From: Kitagawia praeruptora
Taxonomy: Eukaryota > Streptophyta > Magnoliopsida > Apiales > Apiaceae
Length of the DNA: 64,000 nucleotides
Direction: 5' to 3'
NCBI GenBank assembly: GCA_037693485.1
Contig: CM075346.1
Location: forward strand, 98,500,501 to 98,564,500
The notes beneath the pieces are model-generated. The model did not search any database. It saw only the letters and a list, made by a program, of their open reading frames with translations, and was not told where the DNA came from. Both the position numbers and the translations under genes were made by a program. The stretch's first letter is position 1. Every line of letters begins with the position of its first letter. Shown here one piece after another: positions 10,268 to 20,332 of this stretch.

Positions 10268-12297
10268 TGAATCAATAAATAAGTAAGAATCAACTGTGAA
10301 AAGGTTTTGCAAGAAAGATGTTTGTGAAAATGCCAAAGTGAAAAACAAAGATGTTCTCTGTTTTGGTAAAGTGAATACGTGTGGATAAAAATGATTGTGA
10401 CAAAAAGTAATTTGAGTTGTAGTTAAAAACTAAACTCAAACGATTTTTACTTGAAAACACGCAACTGTTCCCTTGAAAAGTGTAAAAGGTAGACATAATG
10501 ATGAGTGAGTGGGACAGGTGTCACACATGCAACGGTTCACTTAACACAGGCGCAGTAAAAGACATTATTACCGCTGTCGTTCCGTTTATCAAGACACGTT
10601 ACCACTAATTACACTAATTAACAGTTGTCAACTGCTCCATTTACTCCAAAATTTTCAAATTATTTTAATGAAAATATACCTTAGAGTACATAGCACAATC
10701 ATTCAGTGTTTATCAAATTTTCAATCTTTATCACAAAAACCCTTTCAAAAATGCACAGTCGTGATTTTCGTGTGTGAGTAGCAGAGTTTACCAAATCAAT
10801 TTTTATAGCATCTAATTTTTCATAAAATCCATAAATCAAAACAATAAACACTGAATGCACAAACTCTCATATTAAAAACAGAGTATATGATGAATGCTAA
10901 ACTCTGTAGTTCCTTAATTACAAAAATCTGAATATCCCTGTTCCAGTTTATGATCATGATTATCCACGTAAGCACACAGTCATTAAAGACAAAAAGATCA
11001 GGAGATAAACATCAAAGCATCATTCAGTGAGTTACATGTCAAGGATTGTCTCACAAACTCTCACATCACACAAGTGTTTAGGTGAAGTGTTTACTCTCAG
11101 ATTCAATCAGTAAAAGCAGATACTACCATAAGCTTGAATGTCCACCAAATCTACACCACTTCGACTACATATATGCACAAATCAAAAGGACTTTTATTCA
11201 GGGTTATAATTGAGTGAAATCAAACAGATGAGAAAAGATGCGTTTCGAATGAGAATTTCGAACTGAACAATTTATTTGATCAAAATGTTCAGTCAAATGG
11301 TTAGTACATTTTTGTACAAGATGATCAGTATATATACATTTTTCCTTTTTTTTTTATTTTTTTTTTATTTTTTTATTGACATATATATATATATATACTG
11401 AGTAAGATATAGTATGAGAGATACTCACCTGCTTGAATCAGATTTAACAAAAGAATTTAACTGCTCTTAATACTTCAATATTCAAGAAAATGAGCAGTTA
11501 ATTAGGCTCAAAAGGGTTTACTACGGGTCATGTTTATGAACAGAGTTTATGAGCAGTGTTCAAAAATATTTTGAACAGTGTTTGAAGAAATGGTCAAAAA
11601 TTGGTTAATCCTAATTGCCTTTGTCATCTTCATGCACACATATATCATGTAGTTCCAAAATGGTTTAATGCAAGTTCTAGAGCAACATACTCACTGATGA
11701 ATACCACACAACAATAAACTCTGATTGATATAAAATGTATCAATCACTGATTCGGCTCAAAATCTCACAGGGTTCAGGCATGAACTGTTTCTCACCAAAA
11801 TAAACAATGACACATCTCAAGTTTTAAAATTTTCACAAGTGCAAACACAGAATCATCAAGAATCAAGTATGACTTGAAAACAGAGTGTCACTAATCAGAG
11901 TTTAGAGTTCATCAATATCAGTATTATTCATGAGAGGCAATGCATACAGTATTCATAGATTCAGAGTTTAGGATCAAATAAACTAAGAGATGCTCTAAAT
12001 ATGAAATAGTATCATGCTGTGTTAACTTACTGTGCAATTTCTGATTAGATTACAGTGACTCAAAAAGAATCTTGATTTTTCACTGAAAATCATGCTCTAT
12101 ACATTTTTCTTCATCGGTATTTTCATTCAGACAAAAATCAACTCAGAATTCACAGAGTTTAACAAACGTATTAACAGTGTATGACCAACAATCATGCTAA
12201 CAGAGTTTAACTAATAAGATTCACATAGCACTTTAGCAATTCACAGAGATATGAGCAACACATTTTACTTGAAAGAGTTTGAGTCTAACCAACATGT
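10268..12297 (-). other. B1 spacer between pol and the envelope-like frame (about 2.0 kb)
   Basis: No credible coding region. It is AT-rich, with a poly-T tract at about 11341-11377 and a TA run near 11381-11397. It contains many copies of CAGAGTTTA and CAGTGTTT words that also occur in the B LTRs and coding regions. The B2 counterpart (53287-54906) is about 1.6 kb, so the spacer varies in length. It may carry a leader or promoter for the third frame; I could not define one. Confidence 0.7.
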
Positions 12298-15200
12298 TTA
12301 GTCAAAACCAGATACCATCCCTAGTTCATTGACCAGTCTTGTAAATGTTGTTTCACTTAGAGGCTTTGTGAAAACATCTGCTAGTTGTTGATCTGTAGGC
12401 ACAAAGTGAAGCTCAATATTGCCTTCCTCTACATGCTCTCTGATAAAGTGATACCTTATGCTGATGTGCTTGGTCATTGAGTGTTGTACTGGATTACCTG
12501 TCATTGCAATAGCACTTTGATTATCACAAAAAATAGGTATCTTGGAATACCTTAATCCATAATCCAGCAGTTGATTCTTCATCCATAGAATCTGTGCACA
12601 GCAACTACCAGCAGCAATATACTCTGCTTCAGCTGTAGATGTAGATATTGACTTCTGTTTCTTGCTGTACCAAGACACTAGTCTGTCACCAAGAAATTGA
12701 CAACTTCCACTTGTGCTTTTTCTGTCAATCTTACAACCAGCAAAATCTGCATCAGAGTAACCAAGTAGCTTAAAATCTGATTCTCTTGGGTACCAAAGCC
12801 CTAAGGTTACAGTGCCCTTGAGATATTTGAAAATCCTCTTCACAGCTGTTAAATGTGGTTCTCTTGGATCTGCCTGAAATCTTGCACACAGACAGGTGGC
12901 ATACATGATATCAGGTCTACTAGCTGTTAAATAAAGTAGAGAACCAATCATCCCTCTGTAGCTTGTCATATTCACTGATGAACCTATATCTTTGTCCAGT
13001 TTTGTTGCAGTTGCCATGGGAGTTGTTGCAGATGAACAGTCAAGCATGCCAAATTTCTTGAGTAGATTTCTGGTATATTTTGCTTGATTAATGAAAATTC
13101 CATCATCTGTTTGCTTCACCTGTAAGCCTAGAAAATAGCTTAACTCTCCCATCATACTCATTTGATATCTAGACTGCATGAGCTTTGCAAATTTCTTACA
13201 GAGTTTATCATTAGTAGATCCAAAAATGATATCATCTACATATATCTGTACTAAGAGCAGGTCATTACCAGATTGAAAGTAAAACAGAGTTTTGTCAATA
13301 GTACCTCTGTGAAACCCACTTTCTAGCAGAAATTTAGCAAGTGTTTCATACCATGCCCTAGGTGCCTGTTTAAGTCCATAGAGTGCCTTGTCTAACCTGT
13401 AGACATGATCTGGATATTTTGGATCTACAAAACCAGGTGGTTGTTCAACAAATACTTCTTCTTCAAGTTTTCCATTCAGAAAAGCACTTTTCACATCCAT
13501 TTGAAAAACCTTGAATTTCTTGTGAGAAGCATAGGCAAGAAACATCCTTATTGCCTCCAATCTGGCAACTGGAGCAAAAGTCTCATCATAATCTATTCCT
13601 TCCTGCTGTGAATAGCCTTTAGCTACCAGTCTTGCTTTGTTCCTTGTGATCACACCATCACTGTCAGTTTTATTTCTGAAAACCCATTTAGTACCAACAA
13701 TAGATCTGTTCTTTGGCCTTGGTACAAGGGTCCACACCTCATTTCTCTCAAATTCATTTAGCTCTTCTTGCATTGCTGTTATCCAGTCAGCATCTTTCAG
13801 AGCTTCTTCTACTTTCTTTGGCTCAGTTTGTGACAAGAATGCATGAAACAGACATTCATTTGTTGTTGCACTTCTTGTCCTTACTCTTGCATCTGGATCA
13901 CCAATAATCAAATCAGGTGTATGTGACTTTGTCCATTTTCTTGCAGAAGGCAGATTGCTTCTGTCATCATGTGATCCTCCCCCTTGATCCATGCTCTCCT
14001 GATTTTCTTGGTGCCTTTCTTCATTTTCAGATGCTCCCCCTGAATGTGACTGCTCAGTATTTGAATGATCAGAGTTTGAATCAATAGTGTTTGATTCAGA
14101 GTTATCAATTGAGTCACTATCAGTGTTTGAATTTTCACTTTGATGTGATTCTTCATGCTCCCCCTCAACTGGTTCTTCCCTTGTTTCTGATTGAAAAGTT
14201 TCTTCAGTGTTTACCAGTAGAGGTTCAGAATTGACCTCAACAGTGTTTGTCAGATCTGTATCATCCGAGTTTAATAAATCTTCATTCTCAAAGTGTAGTT
14301 GATCATGCTCAGTAACATCTTCAAGTCCAGTTATTTTCTTGTCATCAAATGACACATGAATGGACTCCATGATCACTCTTGTTCTCAGATTATAAACTCT
14401 GAATGCTTTAGTAGACAGTGGATAGCCAACAAAAATTCCTTCATCTGCCTTTAGGTCAAACTTGGTCAACTGTTCAGGATGAGTCTTCAACACAAAGCAC
14501 TTGCATCCAAAAATATGAAAATATTTTAGATTTGGCTTCTTCTTCTTCACCATTTCATATGGTGTTTTACCATGCTTGTTGATCAGAGTTGCATTTTGAG
14601 TAAAACAAGCAGTTTGAACTGCCTCTGCCCAGAAATATGTTGGCAATTTTGCTTCATCTAGCATGGTTCTGGCAGCTTCTATCAAAGTTCTGTTCTTCCT
14701 CTCCACAACACCATTTTGTTGTGGAGTGCCAGGTGCAGAAAACTCTTGTTTGATCCCTTTACTTTTGCAAAATTCTTCCATTGATGAATTCCTGAACTCA
14801 GTTCCATTGTCACTTCTGATTATCTTCACTTGATTCTCTGACTCTTTGTCCAGTTGTAATATATGTTCTGTCAGTGTTAAAGCAGTTTCATCCTTCTTTG
14901 CTAGAAAATACACCCATGTGTATCTGGTGTATTCATCAACAATGACTAGAGCATATTTCTTCTTTCCAAGTGACATGACATTTACTGGTCCAAAAAGATC
15001 AACATGTAGAAGATGATAAGGATCAACAATTGAAGACTCAGATTTGCTCTTGAAAGAGGTTTTTCTCTGTTTGGCCTTTTGACAAGAATCACACAAGCCT
15101 TCTACATTCAACAATGACTTTGGTAGTCCTCTTGCAAGATCATTCTTTATGAGCTCATTAATGTTGTTCAGATTCAAATGAGAGAGTTTCTTGTGCCACT

Positions 15201-15618
15201 TCCAACTCTCTTCACTGGACATTCTTGTTGACAGACATACTGCTTTGCCATCAGTGTTTGTTGACAACTTTATTTCATAGATGTTGTTGTGTCTGTTTCC
15301 AACTAGAACAACTTTGCCTGTAGATTTACTGATCACTTGGCAATATTCAGGCTGAAAATCTACATGATATCCTCTGTCACAGATTTGACTCACAGATAGC
15401 AAATCATGCTTGAGTCCTGGAACCAGAGCTACATTTGTGATGATGACATTTCCAAGATTAATGTTGCCATATCCCAGTGTATGTCCTATGTTGCCATCTC
15501 CATAGGAAACTTCTGGGCCAGCTTTCTCTTCATACTCTGATAGCAGGGCTTTATTTCCTGTCATGTGTCCTGAACATCCACTGTCCACGACTAGGGTACT
15601 GACCCTGGTGCCCTGCAA
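12298..15618 (-). CDS. pol: B1 pol polyprotein (protease, integrase, RT, RNase H), intact
   Basis: About 1106 codons in the Ty1/copia order. Aspartic protease VVDSGCSGHMTG at residues 10-21. The integrase zinc region has WHKKLSHLNL and CDSCQKAK (about residues 140-190), and the DDE core has HVDLFGPV, IRSDNGTEF and ERKNRTLIEAARTM. A Ser/Glu/Asn-rich linker follows. RT has FQMDVKSAFLNG and YVDDIIFGSTN (about residue 795). RNase H has SDADFAGCKIDRKSTSGSC, STAEAEYIAAGSCCAQ and ADVFTKPL. All catalytic residues I can check are present. The frame opens right after a TGA at 15619-15621 and has no conserved ATG; it is +1 relative to gag, so it must be expressed by frameshifting, splicing or another bypass. 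The first codon shown is a TTG and is not a claimed start. Confidence 0.95.
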   Translation of the reverse strand: MQGTRVSTLVVDSGCSGHMTGNKALLSEYEEKAGPEVSYGDGNIGHTLGYGNINLGNVIITNVALVPGLKHDLLSVSQICDRGYHVDFQPEYCQVISKSTGKVVLVGNRHNNIYEIKLSTNTDGKAVCLSTRMSSEESWKWHKKLSHLNLNNINELIKNDLARGLPKSLLNVEGLCDSCQKAKQRKTSFKSKSESSIVDPYHLLHVDLFGPVNVMSLGKKKYALVIVDEYTRYTWVYFLAKKDETALTLTEHILQLDKESENQVKIIRSDNGTEFRNSSMEEFCKSKGIKQEFSAPGTPQQNGVVERKNRTLIEAARTMLDEAKLPTYFWAEAVQTACFTQNATLINKHGKTPYEMVKKKKPNLKYFHIFGCKCFVLKTHPEQLTKFDLKADEGIFVGYPLSTKAFRVYNLRTRVIMESIHVSFDDKKITGLEDVTEHDQLHFENEDLLNSDDTDLTNTVEVNSEPLLVNTEETFQSETREEPVEGEHEESHQSENSNTDSDSIDNSESNTIDSNSDHSNTEQSHSGGASENEERHQENQESMDQGGGSHDDRSNLPSARKWTKSHTPDLIIGDPDARVRTRSATTNECLFHAFLSQTEPKKVEEALKDADWITAMQEELNEFERNEVWTLVPRPKNRSIVGTKWVFRNKTDSDGVITRNKARLVAKGYSQQEGIDYDETFAPVARLEAIRMFLAYASHKKFKVFQMDVKSAFLNGKLEEEVFVEQPPGFVDPKYPDHVYRLDKALYGLKQAPRAWYETLAKFLLESGFHRGTIDKTLFYFQSGNDLLLVQIYVDDIIFGSTNDKLCKKFAKLMQSRYQMSMMGELSYFLGLQVKQTDDGIFINQAKYTRNLLKKFGMLDCSSATTPMATATKLDKDIGSSVNMTSYRGMIGSLLYLTASRPDIMYATCLCARFQADPREPHLTAVKRIFKYLKGTVTLGLWYPRESDFKLLGYSDADFAGCKIDRKSTSGSCQFLGDRLVSWYSKKQKSISTSTAEAEYIAAGSCCAQILWMKNQLLDYGLRYSKIPIFCDNQSAIAMTGNPVQHSMTKHISIRYHFIREHVEEGNIELHFVPTDQQLADVFTKPLSETTFTRLVNELGMVSGFD

Positions 15619-15628
15619 TCACAAACAA

Positions 15629-17866
15629 TCACTGATTATTAGTTTTAAGGATCCAGACTTGCTTGGATCCTTTGGCTTTCTTAAATCTGTTAGCTTTTGC
15701 AGCGGAATTTTCATTAACAGAGTTTAAGCTAACTTTTTCAGAGTTTACATTTGCAGAGTTTACTTTAACCCATTTCAAATTTGGCTTGGGTTCATAGTAA
15801 TTATAGTAAATAGCATGATAATCTCTGCAAGTGTAAATAGAATGCCAAGTACTTCCACAGTGTTTACATAAAGTCTGTGGTCTAGTTCTCACATAATCAT
15901 TCTTTACTGCAGTTTTAGAAGGTAAAGAATTAATGTTCTTATTCTTACTGCAGAAACTAGCAAGATGATTAGTGCTACCACAATTAAAGCATGTTTTCCT
16001 GGGAGCTAATGAAGCAAGCATTGGCTTAATTCCTGAGGTTATGCCTACCTTTCCATTTCTGTTTTTCTTAGGCATACTCTGTTTGTTGACAGATTTTATC
16101 TCCTTAAGCTTATGCTTGAGTTGTTTATCTGTCATTAAGCCAATGTTAGCCTCTTTAACAAAAGTTTTAGCATATGACTCTTTAACAGCCTTTTTCTGTG
16201 CTTCAGTCTTAGGTCCACCTGTTCCCATGACATTACCCTCAGATGAACAATATGGTCTTACTTTTACCTTATTTTCAAATCTAAGTTCATCTCCTACAGA
16301 GTAACCTAGACCTACTGTATCTGACTGAAACACTTCTTGAGTGTCTTTACCAGAGTGTGTCCAAGTTTTAATGATGTGTTTACTATCCTCCAATTCTGAT
16401 TCTAGTTGCTTATACTTACCTAGCAACTTCTGTTCAATAAACACTGCATCATCTCTCTCTTTTTGAATTTTATTCATGTTCTCTAGCTGTTCCTCAACAA
16501 TTTTATTTCTTTCTTTGAGTTGAGAACACTCAGACTTTATCCTCTCATTTTCTAATGTCTGATCCCTATAACTGATATGCAATGCTTTAAGATAAATTCT
16601 TAATTCAGTTATATTATCAGTGTTATAAGCATAGGTTGTTGGAGGTACCTTGAGATCATCATTTTCAGTCTGAGTAGTAGCCATGAGAGCATAGTTGACT
16701 TCCTCATCTGAATCTGAAGTGTCTGCCCAATCTCTGCCTTTGGTGTAGAGTGCCTTTTCAGTTTTACCCTTCTTGCACTCAGGAGCATAGTGACCCATCT
16801 CCTTACACTGGTAGCATTGAATTTCAGATTTATCTTTCTTTCCAGACTTGAAGTCCTTTCCCTCAGATTTCTTGAAATTCTTCTTATCAAACTTTGAGTA
16901 GTCCTTGGAGAATCTCTTTCCTTTCTTGAAGTTCTTGTATCCCATCTTCTTGAAGGTCTTTACCATCAATGCAGCCATTTGCATCATTTCTTCATCATCT
17001 TCAGAATCAGATGAATCATCTGTGTTTGAGTCAACATCAGTGTTTGATGACTCATTCTCTGAATGGATGACTAAGGCTTTCCCTTTTTCCTTTCTCCTTG
17101 ATGCCTCCTTCTTTGATGGTTTCTCCTCAACCTTGAGAGCAACAGACTTTGACTTTCTACTAGATCTTTTGTTTCTCTGCTCCAATTCCAATTCATGGGT
17201 TTTGAGCAGACCATAAATTTCATCAATCTCTGTTTCACCAAGTTCATAATTATCTCTAATAGTGGTCGTTTTCACATCCCACTTTTCAGGTAGAGAGAGA
17301 AGAAATTTGAGATTTGAATCTTCCAAATCATACTCTTTATTCACCAATGACAAATCATTGAGCAGTTTACAGAATCTGTCAAATGTTTCTGTCATGGTTT
17401 CATCAGATTTTGCCTCAAAATGCTCATACTCCTGTGTGAGTATGTTCCTTCTGTTTTTCTTAATTGCAGGAGTTCCCTGACATCTAACCTCAAGTGCATC
17501 CCATATCTCCTTTGCAGTTGTGCAGTTTATCACTTTATTAGACATAACATTGTCTAATGCACTGTGAAGTAAATGCCTTACCTTCGCATCCTTTGCAATA
17601 GATGAAAGATCCTCAGCAGATAGATCTTTCTTTTCTTTTGGTATGACTTTTGGTTCCTCACCAGCAGCAGCAGCAGATAACTTTGTAGGTTTGTGAGGAC
17701 CTTCATAAATTCTGTCCAGATATTCTGGATCTGTAGCCTCCAGAAACATGGTCATCTTCACCTTCCAAATTGCATACTCTAATGGCCTCAGGATAGGAAC
17801 CCTAATTGTTTCATACCTACTAACAGTAGTAGGAGCTTTCTCATTTGGTGGAGGTATCTCTGCCAT
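15629..17866 (-). CDS. gag: B1 gag (capsid/nucleocapsid), intact
   Basis: 745 codons starting MAEIPPPNEKAPTTVS at the first ATG after the primer binding site, 45 bases inside the 5' LTR edge. The N-terminal third is the copia gag domain (YAIWKVKMTMFLEATDP, then AKEIWDALEVRCQG, then MTETFDRFCKLLNDL). CCHC zinc knuckles are at about residue 350 (CYQCKEMGHYAPEC), 625 (CFNCGSTNHLASFC) and 666 (CKHCGSTWHSIYTC). A coiled-coil region lies between the first and second knuckle. At 745 residues it is long for copia gag, which fits the Sirevirus type. It ends just upstream of pol in a different frame. It packages RNA and forms the cytoplasmic particle. Confidence 0.95.
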   Translation of the reverse strand: MAEIPPPNEKAPTTVSRYETIRVPILRPLEYAIWKVKMTMFLEATDPEYLDRIYEGPHKPTKLSAAAAGEEPKVIPKEKKDLSAEDLSSIAKDAKVRHLLHSALDNVMSNKVINCTTAKEIWDALEVRCQGTPAIKKNRRNILTQEYEHFEAKSDETMTETFDRFCKLLNDLSLVNKEYDLEDSNLKFLLSLPEKWDVKTTTIRDNYELGETEIDEIYGLLKTHELELEQRNKRSSRKSKSVALKVEEKPSKKEASRRKEKGKALVIHSENESSNTDVDSNTDDSSDSEDDEEMMQMAALMVKTFKKMGYKNFKKGKRFSKDYSKFDKKNFKKSEGKDFKSGKKDKSEIQCYQCKEMGHYAPECKKGKTEKALYTKGRDWADTSDSDEEVNYALMATTQTENDDLKVPPTTYAYNTDNITELRIYLKALHISYRDQTLENERIKSECSQLKERNKIVEEQLENMNKIQKERDDAVFIEQKLLGKYKQLESELEDSKHIIKTWTHSGKDTQEVFQSDTVGLGYSVGDELRFENKVKVRPYCSSEGNVMGTGGPKTEAQKKAVKESYAKTFVKEANIGLMTDKQLKHKLKEIKSVNKQSMPKKNRNGKVGITSGIKPMLASLAPRKTCFNCGSTNHLASFCSKNKNINSLPSKTAVKNDYVRTRPQTLCKHCGSTWHSIYTCRDYHAIYYNYYEPKPNLKWVKVNSANVNSEKVSLNSVNENSAAKANRFKKAKGSKQVWILKTNNQ

Positions 17867-17910
17867 TGATTACTATTGTGTTTGGATCTTTAACTGTAAT
17901 AAAGTAACAG

Positions 17911-17929
17911 ATTTGTCTCTGATACCACT
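17911..17929 (-). promoter_or_regulatory. B1 primer binding site
   Basis: On the minus strand reads AGTGGTATCAGAGACAAAT directly inside the 5' LTR. TGGTATCAGAG is complementary to the 3' end of the plant initiator methionine tRNA, the usual primer for Ty1/copia first-strand synthesis. Confidence 0.9.
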
Positions 17930-18528
17930 TGTTAGGTCGATTACACAATAAATAATCAAGAACTGTATAAATAAGTAACAAGAACACACGTTTTAACTCT
18001 TTAAAACTGTTTGGAATTAATAATTCCTCTCTCGGTGATGTAAAGTATCACAGAGAGCTGCTTAGGTTACAAGAATGATATTCGTTCACGATGGATACCC
18101 CTCTAGGGTTAACCTAACTGTATTTATAAGATATACAGCTACGTACAATCGTAAATTGATTCTCCTAAAATTAAGCTATACAATTGATATCAATTACGAT
18201 TGCTACACGTCTTCTAAGTCAACTCGATCTCTTTGACAGCTATCCAATCTTCAAAGATATCGCTTCCATATTAATATTAAATTAATCTTCAAACTCTGTT
18301 GACTTGTAGACGCTCCTAGTAGACAGACTTTAGCAAACTCTGTTCTCTCAACGCTAACAGTGTTTGCGCTTCCATGTATTCAGCTATCAGTGTTTACGCT
18401 TTCCTCTGTCAGCGTTTGCGCTTCCAGCAATCAGCGTATACTCAAACACTGCTTTCAATAACAAGTTAAACTCTCTTTACCTGAAACACTTAAACACTGA
18501 CATTAAATCACATCAATTATATCTAACA
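17930..18528 (-). repeat. B1 5' LTR (599 bp)
   Basis: Same length and, by eye, same sequence as the 3' LTR at 5894-6492. TGTTAG/CTAACA ends. A TATA octamer (TATAAATA on the minus strand) lies at 18121-18128. Right-hand TSD TAAGT at 18529-18533. Confidence 0.95.
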
Positions 18529-18997
18529 TAAGTCCATACAGTGCCTTAAGCAGTCTGTAAACAAATTCTGGGAAGTGTGGATCCTCAAAGCCAGGTGGTT
18601 GTTGCACATAAACTTCTTCTTCCAACTTTCCATTCAGAAATGCACTTTTAACATCCATTTGATACACTTTAAAGTTTGAATGAGCAGCAAATGCCAGGAA
18701 TATTCTGATGGCTTCCAATCTAGCAACAGGGGCAAATGTCTCATCATAATCAATGCCTTCCTGTTGAGAGTATCCTTTTGCAACCAACCTTGCTTTGTTC
18801 CTTATAATTACACTATCTTCATCCATCTTATTCTTCAGAACCCATTTTGTTCCAATAATGGTTCTATTCTTTGGTGCAGGCACAAGTTCCCAAACTTTGT
18901 TCCTTTCAAATTTATTCAGCTCCTCTTGCATGGCTATAATCCAATCTGGATCTAGCAGTCCATCATCAAGTTTCTTAGGCTCCACCTGAGATAGAAA
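18529..18997 (-). pseudogene. A1 pol, integrase-RT linker and N-terminal RT segment
   Basis: Middle piece of A1 pol, isolated between B1 and A2. The open frame reads PDWIIAMQEELNKFERNKVW, GTKWVLKNK, RLVAKGYSQQEGIDYDETFAPVA and YQMDVKSAFLNGKLEEEV, which is the N-terminal half of copia RT. It joins 38405 upstream (across A2) and 5893 downstream (across B1). It contains no stop of its own, and it retains a 10-base stretch near 18820 that A2 pol has lost. Confidence 0.92.
18993..18997. repeat. TSD of A2, left copy (AGAAA)
   Basis: AGAAA immediately before the A2 5' LTR, repeated at 38405-38409 right after the 3' LTR. The flanks on both sides are A1 pol on the opposite strand, so A2 inserted into A1. 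Confidence 0.95.
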
Positions 18998-20287
18998 TGT
19001 TAGTTACAGAGGCATGCCTGTACACATCTAATAACAAGCCTAATTGTTTGTAATGCTTTGCATTACTTACATGACCTCTTAACTGAGGGAACCTCTAGTT
19101 GGAGAGTTTCTGTTTGTATTGTACTTGTAGTAGGCATCAAATCCTAGTTGTGTAATTGTACTTATAGAGTCTAGAATAATGCTTGAAAGAAGTTCCAAGG
19201 TTCATGCCTCAAGCAAGGAGTTAAAGACTGTCAAATAATCACAGTTGGGATTTGAAGAAATGAAGAATTTGCCTAAGTACCAATTCGAGAAGTATATTTG
19301 TCTATTCGAGAAGTCCAGCATTCGAGAAGTCAGGGATTCGATATCTCAAGACACTATTCGATATCTCTGAATACACTGTTCGATATCTCATTCGATATCT
19401 CAGAGATTCGATATGTCTGCTACTCTATTCGAGAACTCAAGAAGTCAACAAGTCAAGATGGTATTTGAGTTCTCAAAGAGTCAACAAGTCAAAGTTCCAT
19501 TCGATATCTCAAAGACTCAGAAAGCTATTCGATATCTCGAGGATTCGATAAGTCAAATGTTCTATTCGACAACTCAAGGAATCCTGATGGAAAAGAGCTA
19601 TTCGAGAAGTGGTTCGATATGTCAATATAACAGTGTTCGAGAACTCAGAGTTATCGATCAAGTCAATTCTAGTTCTCGAATCACTTATTTAGTCACTTCT
19701 CGAATACATTCTTGGAGACAAAATACTGAAGAAATTGTACAAGTCAGAAATCTGCAACAAGCCAATGCACTTTATGGACCACAATCTGTAACGTGCTTTG
19801 GAAAGCCTACAAGGAAGCTTGGAGAGATATAGAAGAGACAAGGAGCTAAAGAAGTGGATCTAAACAGGCTTTGCAAAGTCAAATCTGTAACCGTTTGGAC
19901 ACTTACTCAAAAAGGATAGACAGACTAGAAAGTAATTTGTTTAGCTACCTTATTTGCAGTAAGTAGGCTGTATCCATGTTCTATAAGGACACAACCTCAC
20001 TTCATAACTTAGTAACTTTTTGTGAGTCGAGTTTTTCATACACTGTAAGCTATATCTCTCTGAGAAAAACGAAGCTGAGAATACTATCATTTGTATTCAC
20101 AGATTGTAGCAACCTTTATCTAATAATACATTAGATTAAAGTGATATTATGTTCTGTGTTGTTCTTTATCCGCATCTACATCTCTGCACACACAATACTT
20201 GTTTGCTACACAGACTCAAGGCACGAAAAGTTCAAGAATCCATTCACCCCCCCCTCTGTATTCTTTCTTTGTGTTCAATACTCAACA
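18998..20287 (+). repeat. A2 5' LTR (1290 bp)
   Basis: Begins TGTTAGTTACAGAGGCATG and ends CAATACTCAACA. The central part (about 19280-19710) is a dense array of short related words: ATTCGAGAAGTC, ATTCGAGAACTC, ATTCGATATCTC and their complements. Near the 3' end lies a C-rich run (about 20247) whose length differs between the two LTRs. Open frames across the array (for example 19413-19832) are by-products of the repeats, not genes. Confidence 0.95.
19284..19704. promoter_or_regulatory. Cluster of eight TTCnnGAA motifs in the family A LTR
   Basis: Exact TTCGAGAA at 19284, 19305, 19321, 19428, 19601 and 19636, and TTCTCGAA at 19673 and 19697. TTCnnGAA is the two-unit core of plant heat shock elements. 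Eight in 421 bases is far above chance in AT-rich DNA (well under one expected per LTR). The same cluster occurs in the 3' LTR at about 37401-37821, and the A1 LTR has similar words. Most copies lack the third alternating unit of a full element, so heat-shock-factor binding is only an inference. Confidence 0.5.
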
Positions 20288-20304
20288 AGTGGTATCAGAG
20301 CGGG
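20288..20304 (+). promoter_or_regulatory. A2 primer binding site
   Basis: AGTGGTATCAGAGCGGG directly after the 5' LTR; TGGTATCAGAGC matches the complement of the plant initiator methionine tRNA 3' end. Confidence 0.92.
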
Positions 20305-20332
20305 CTGTTTATTCAAAAACAGAAAAACAATC

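Larger units (their letters stand above)
5894..18528 (-). mobile_element. Complete Sirevirus-type Ty1/copia retrotransposon B1 (12,635 bp)
   Basis: Minus-strand element with two 599-bp LTRs (5894-6492 and 17930-18528), each bounded by TGTTAG/CTAACA. I find no differences between them by eye. It has a primer binding site, intact gag, intact pol, a 2-kb spacer, an envelope-like frame in two overlapping pieces and a polypurine tract. It is flanked by the TSD TAAGT. It is inserted in the RT region of A1 and is the youngest and best preserved element in the window. Gag and pol show all expected catalytic motifs, so it could be autonomous or able to supply proteins to relatives. The only clear lesion is a one-base frameshift in the third frame near 8742. 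Confidence 0.95.

Noticed and set aside
11341..11400. Poly-T and TA run as a transposon end or polyadenylation tail
   Set aside because: It is inside the B1 spacer with no TSD or element boundary beside it; simple low-complexity sequence is enough.
19281..19720. Possible CRISPR-like or satellite array from regular ATTCGAGAAGTC words
   Set aside because: Repeats are only 10-12 bases with irregular spacing, lie wholly inside an LTR, and are in a plant genome.
19413..19832. 139-codon open frame in the A2 5' LTR, with matches at 37530-37859 and 43121-43495
   Set aside because: It is created by the ATTCGA-type repeat array of the LTR. Its conservation is that of the LTR, and it has no domain or plausible start context.
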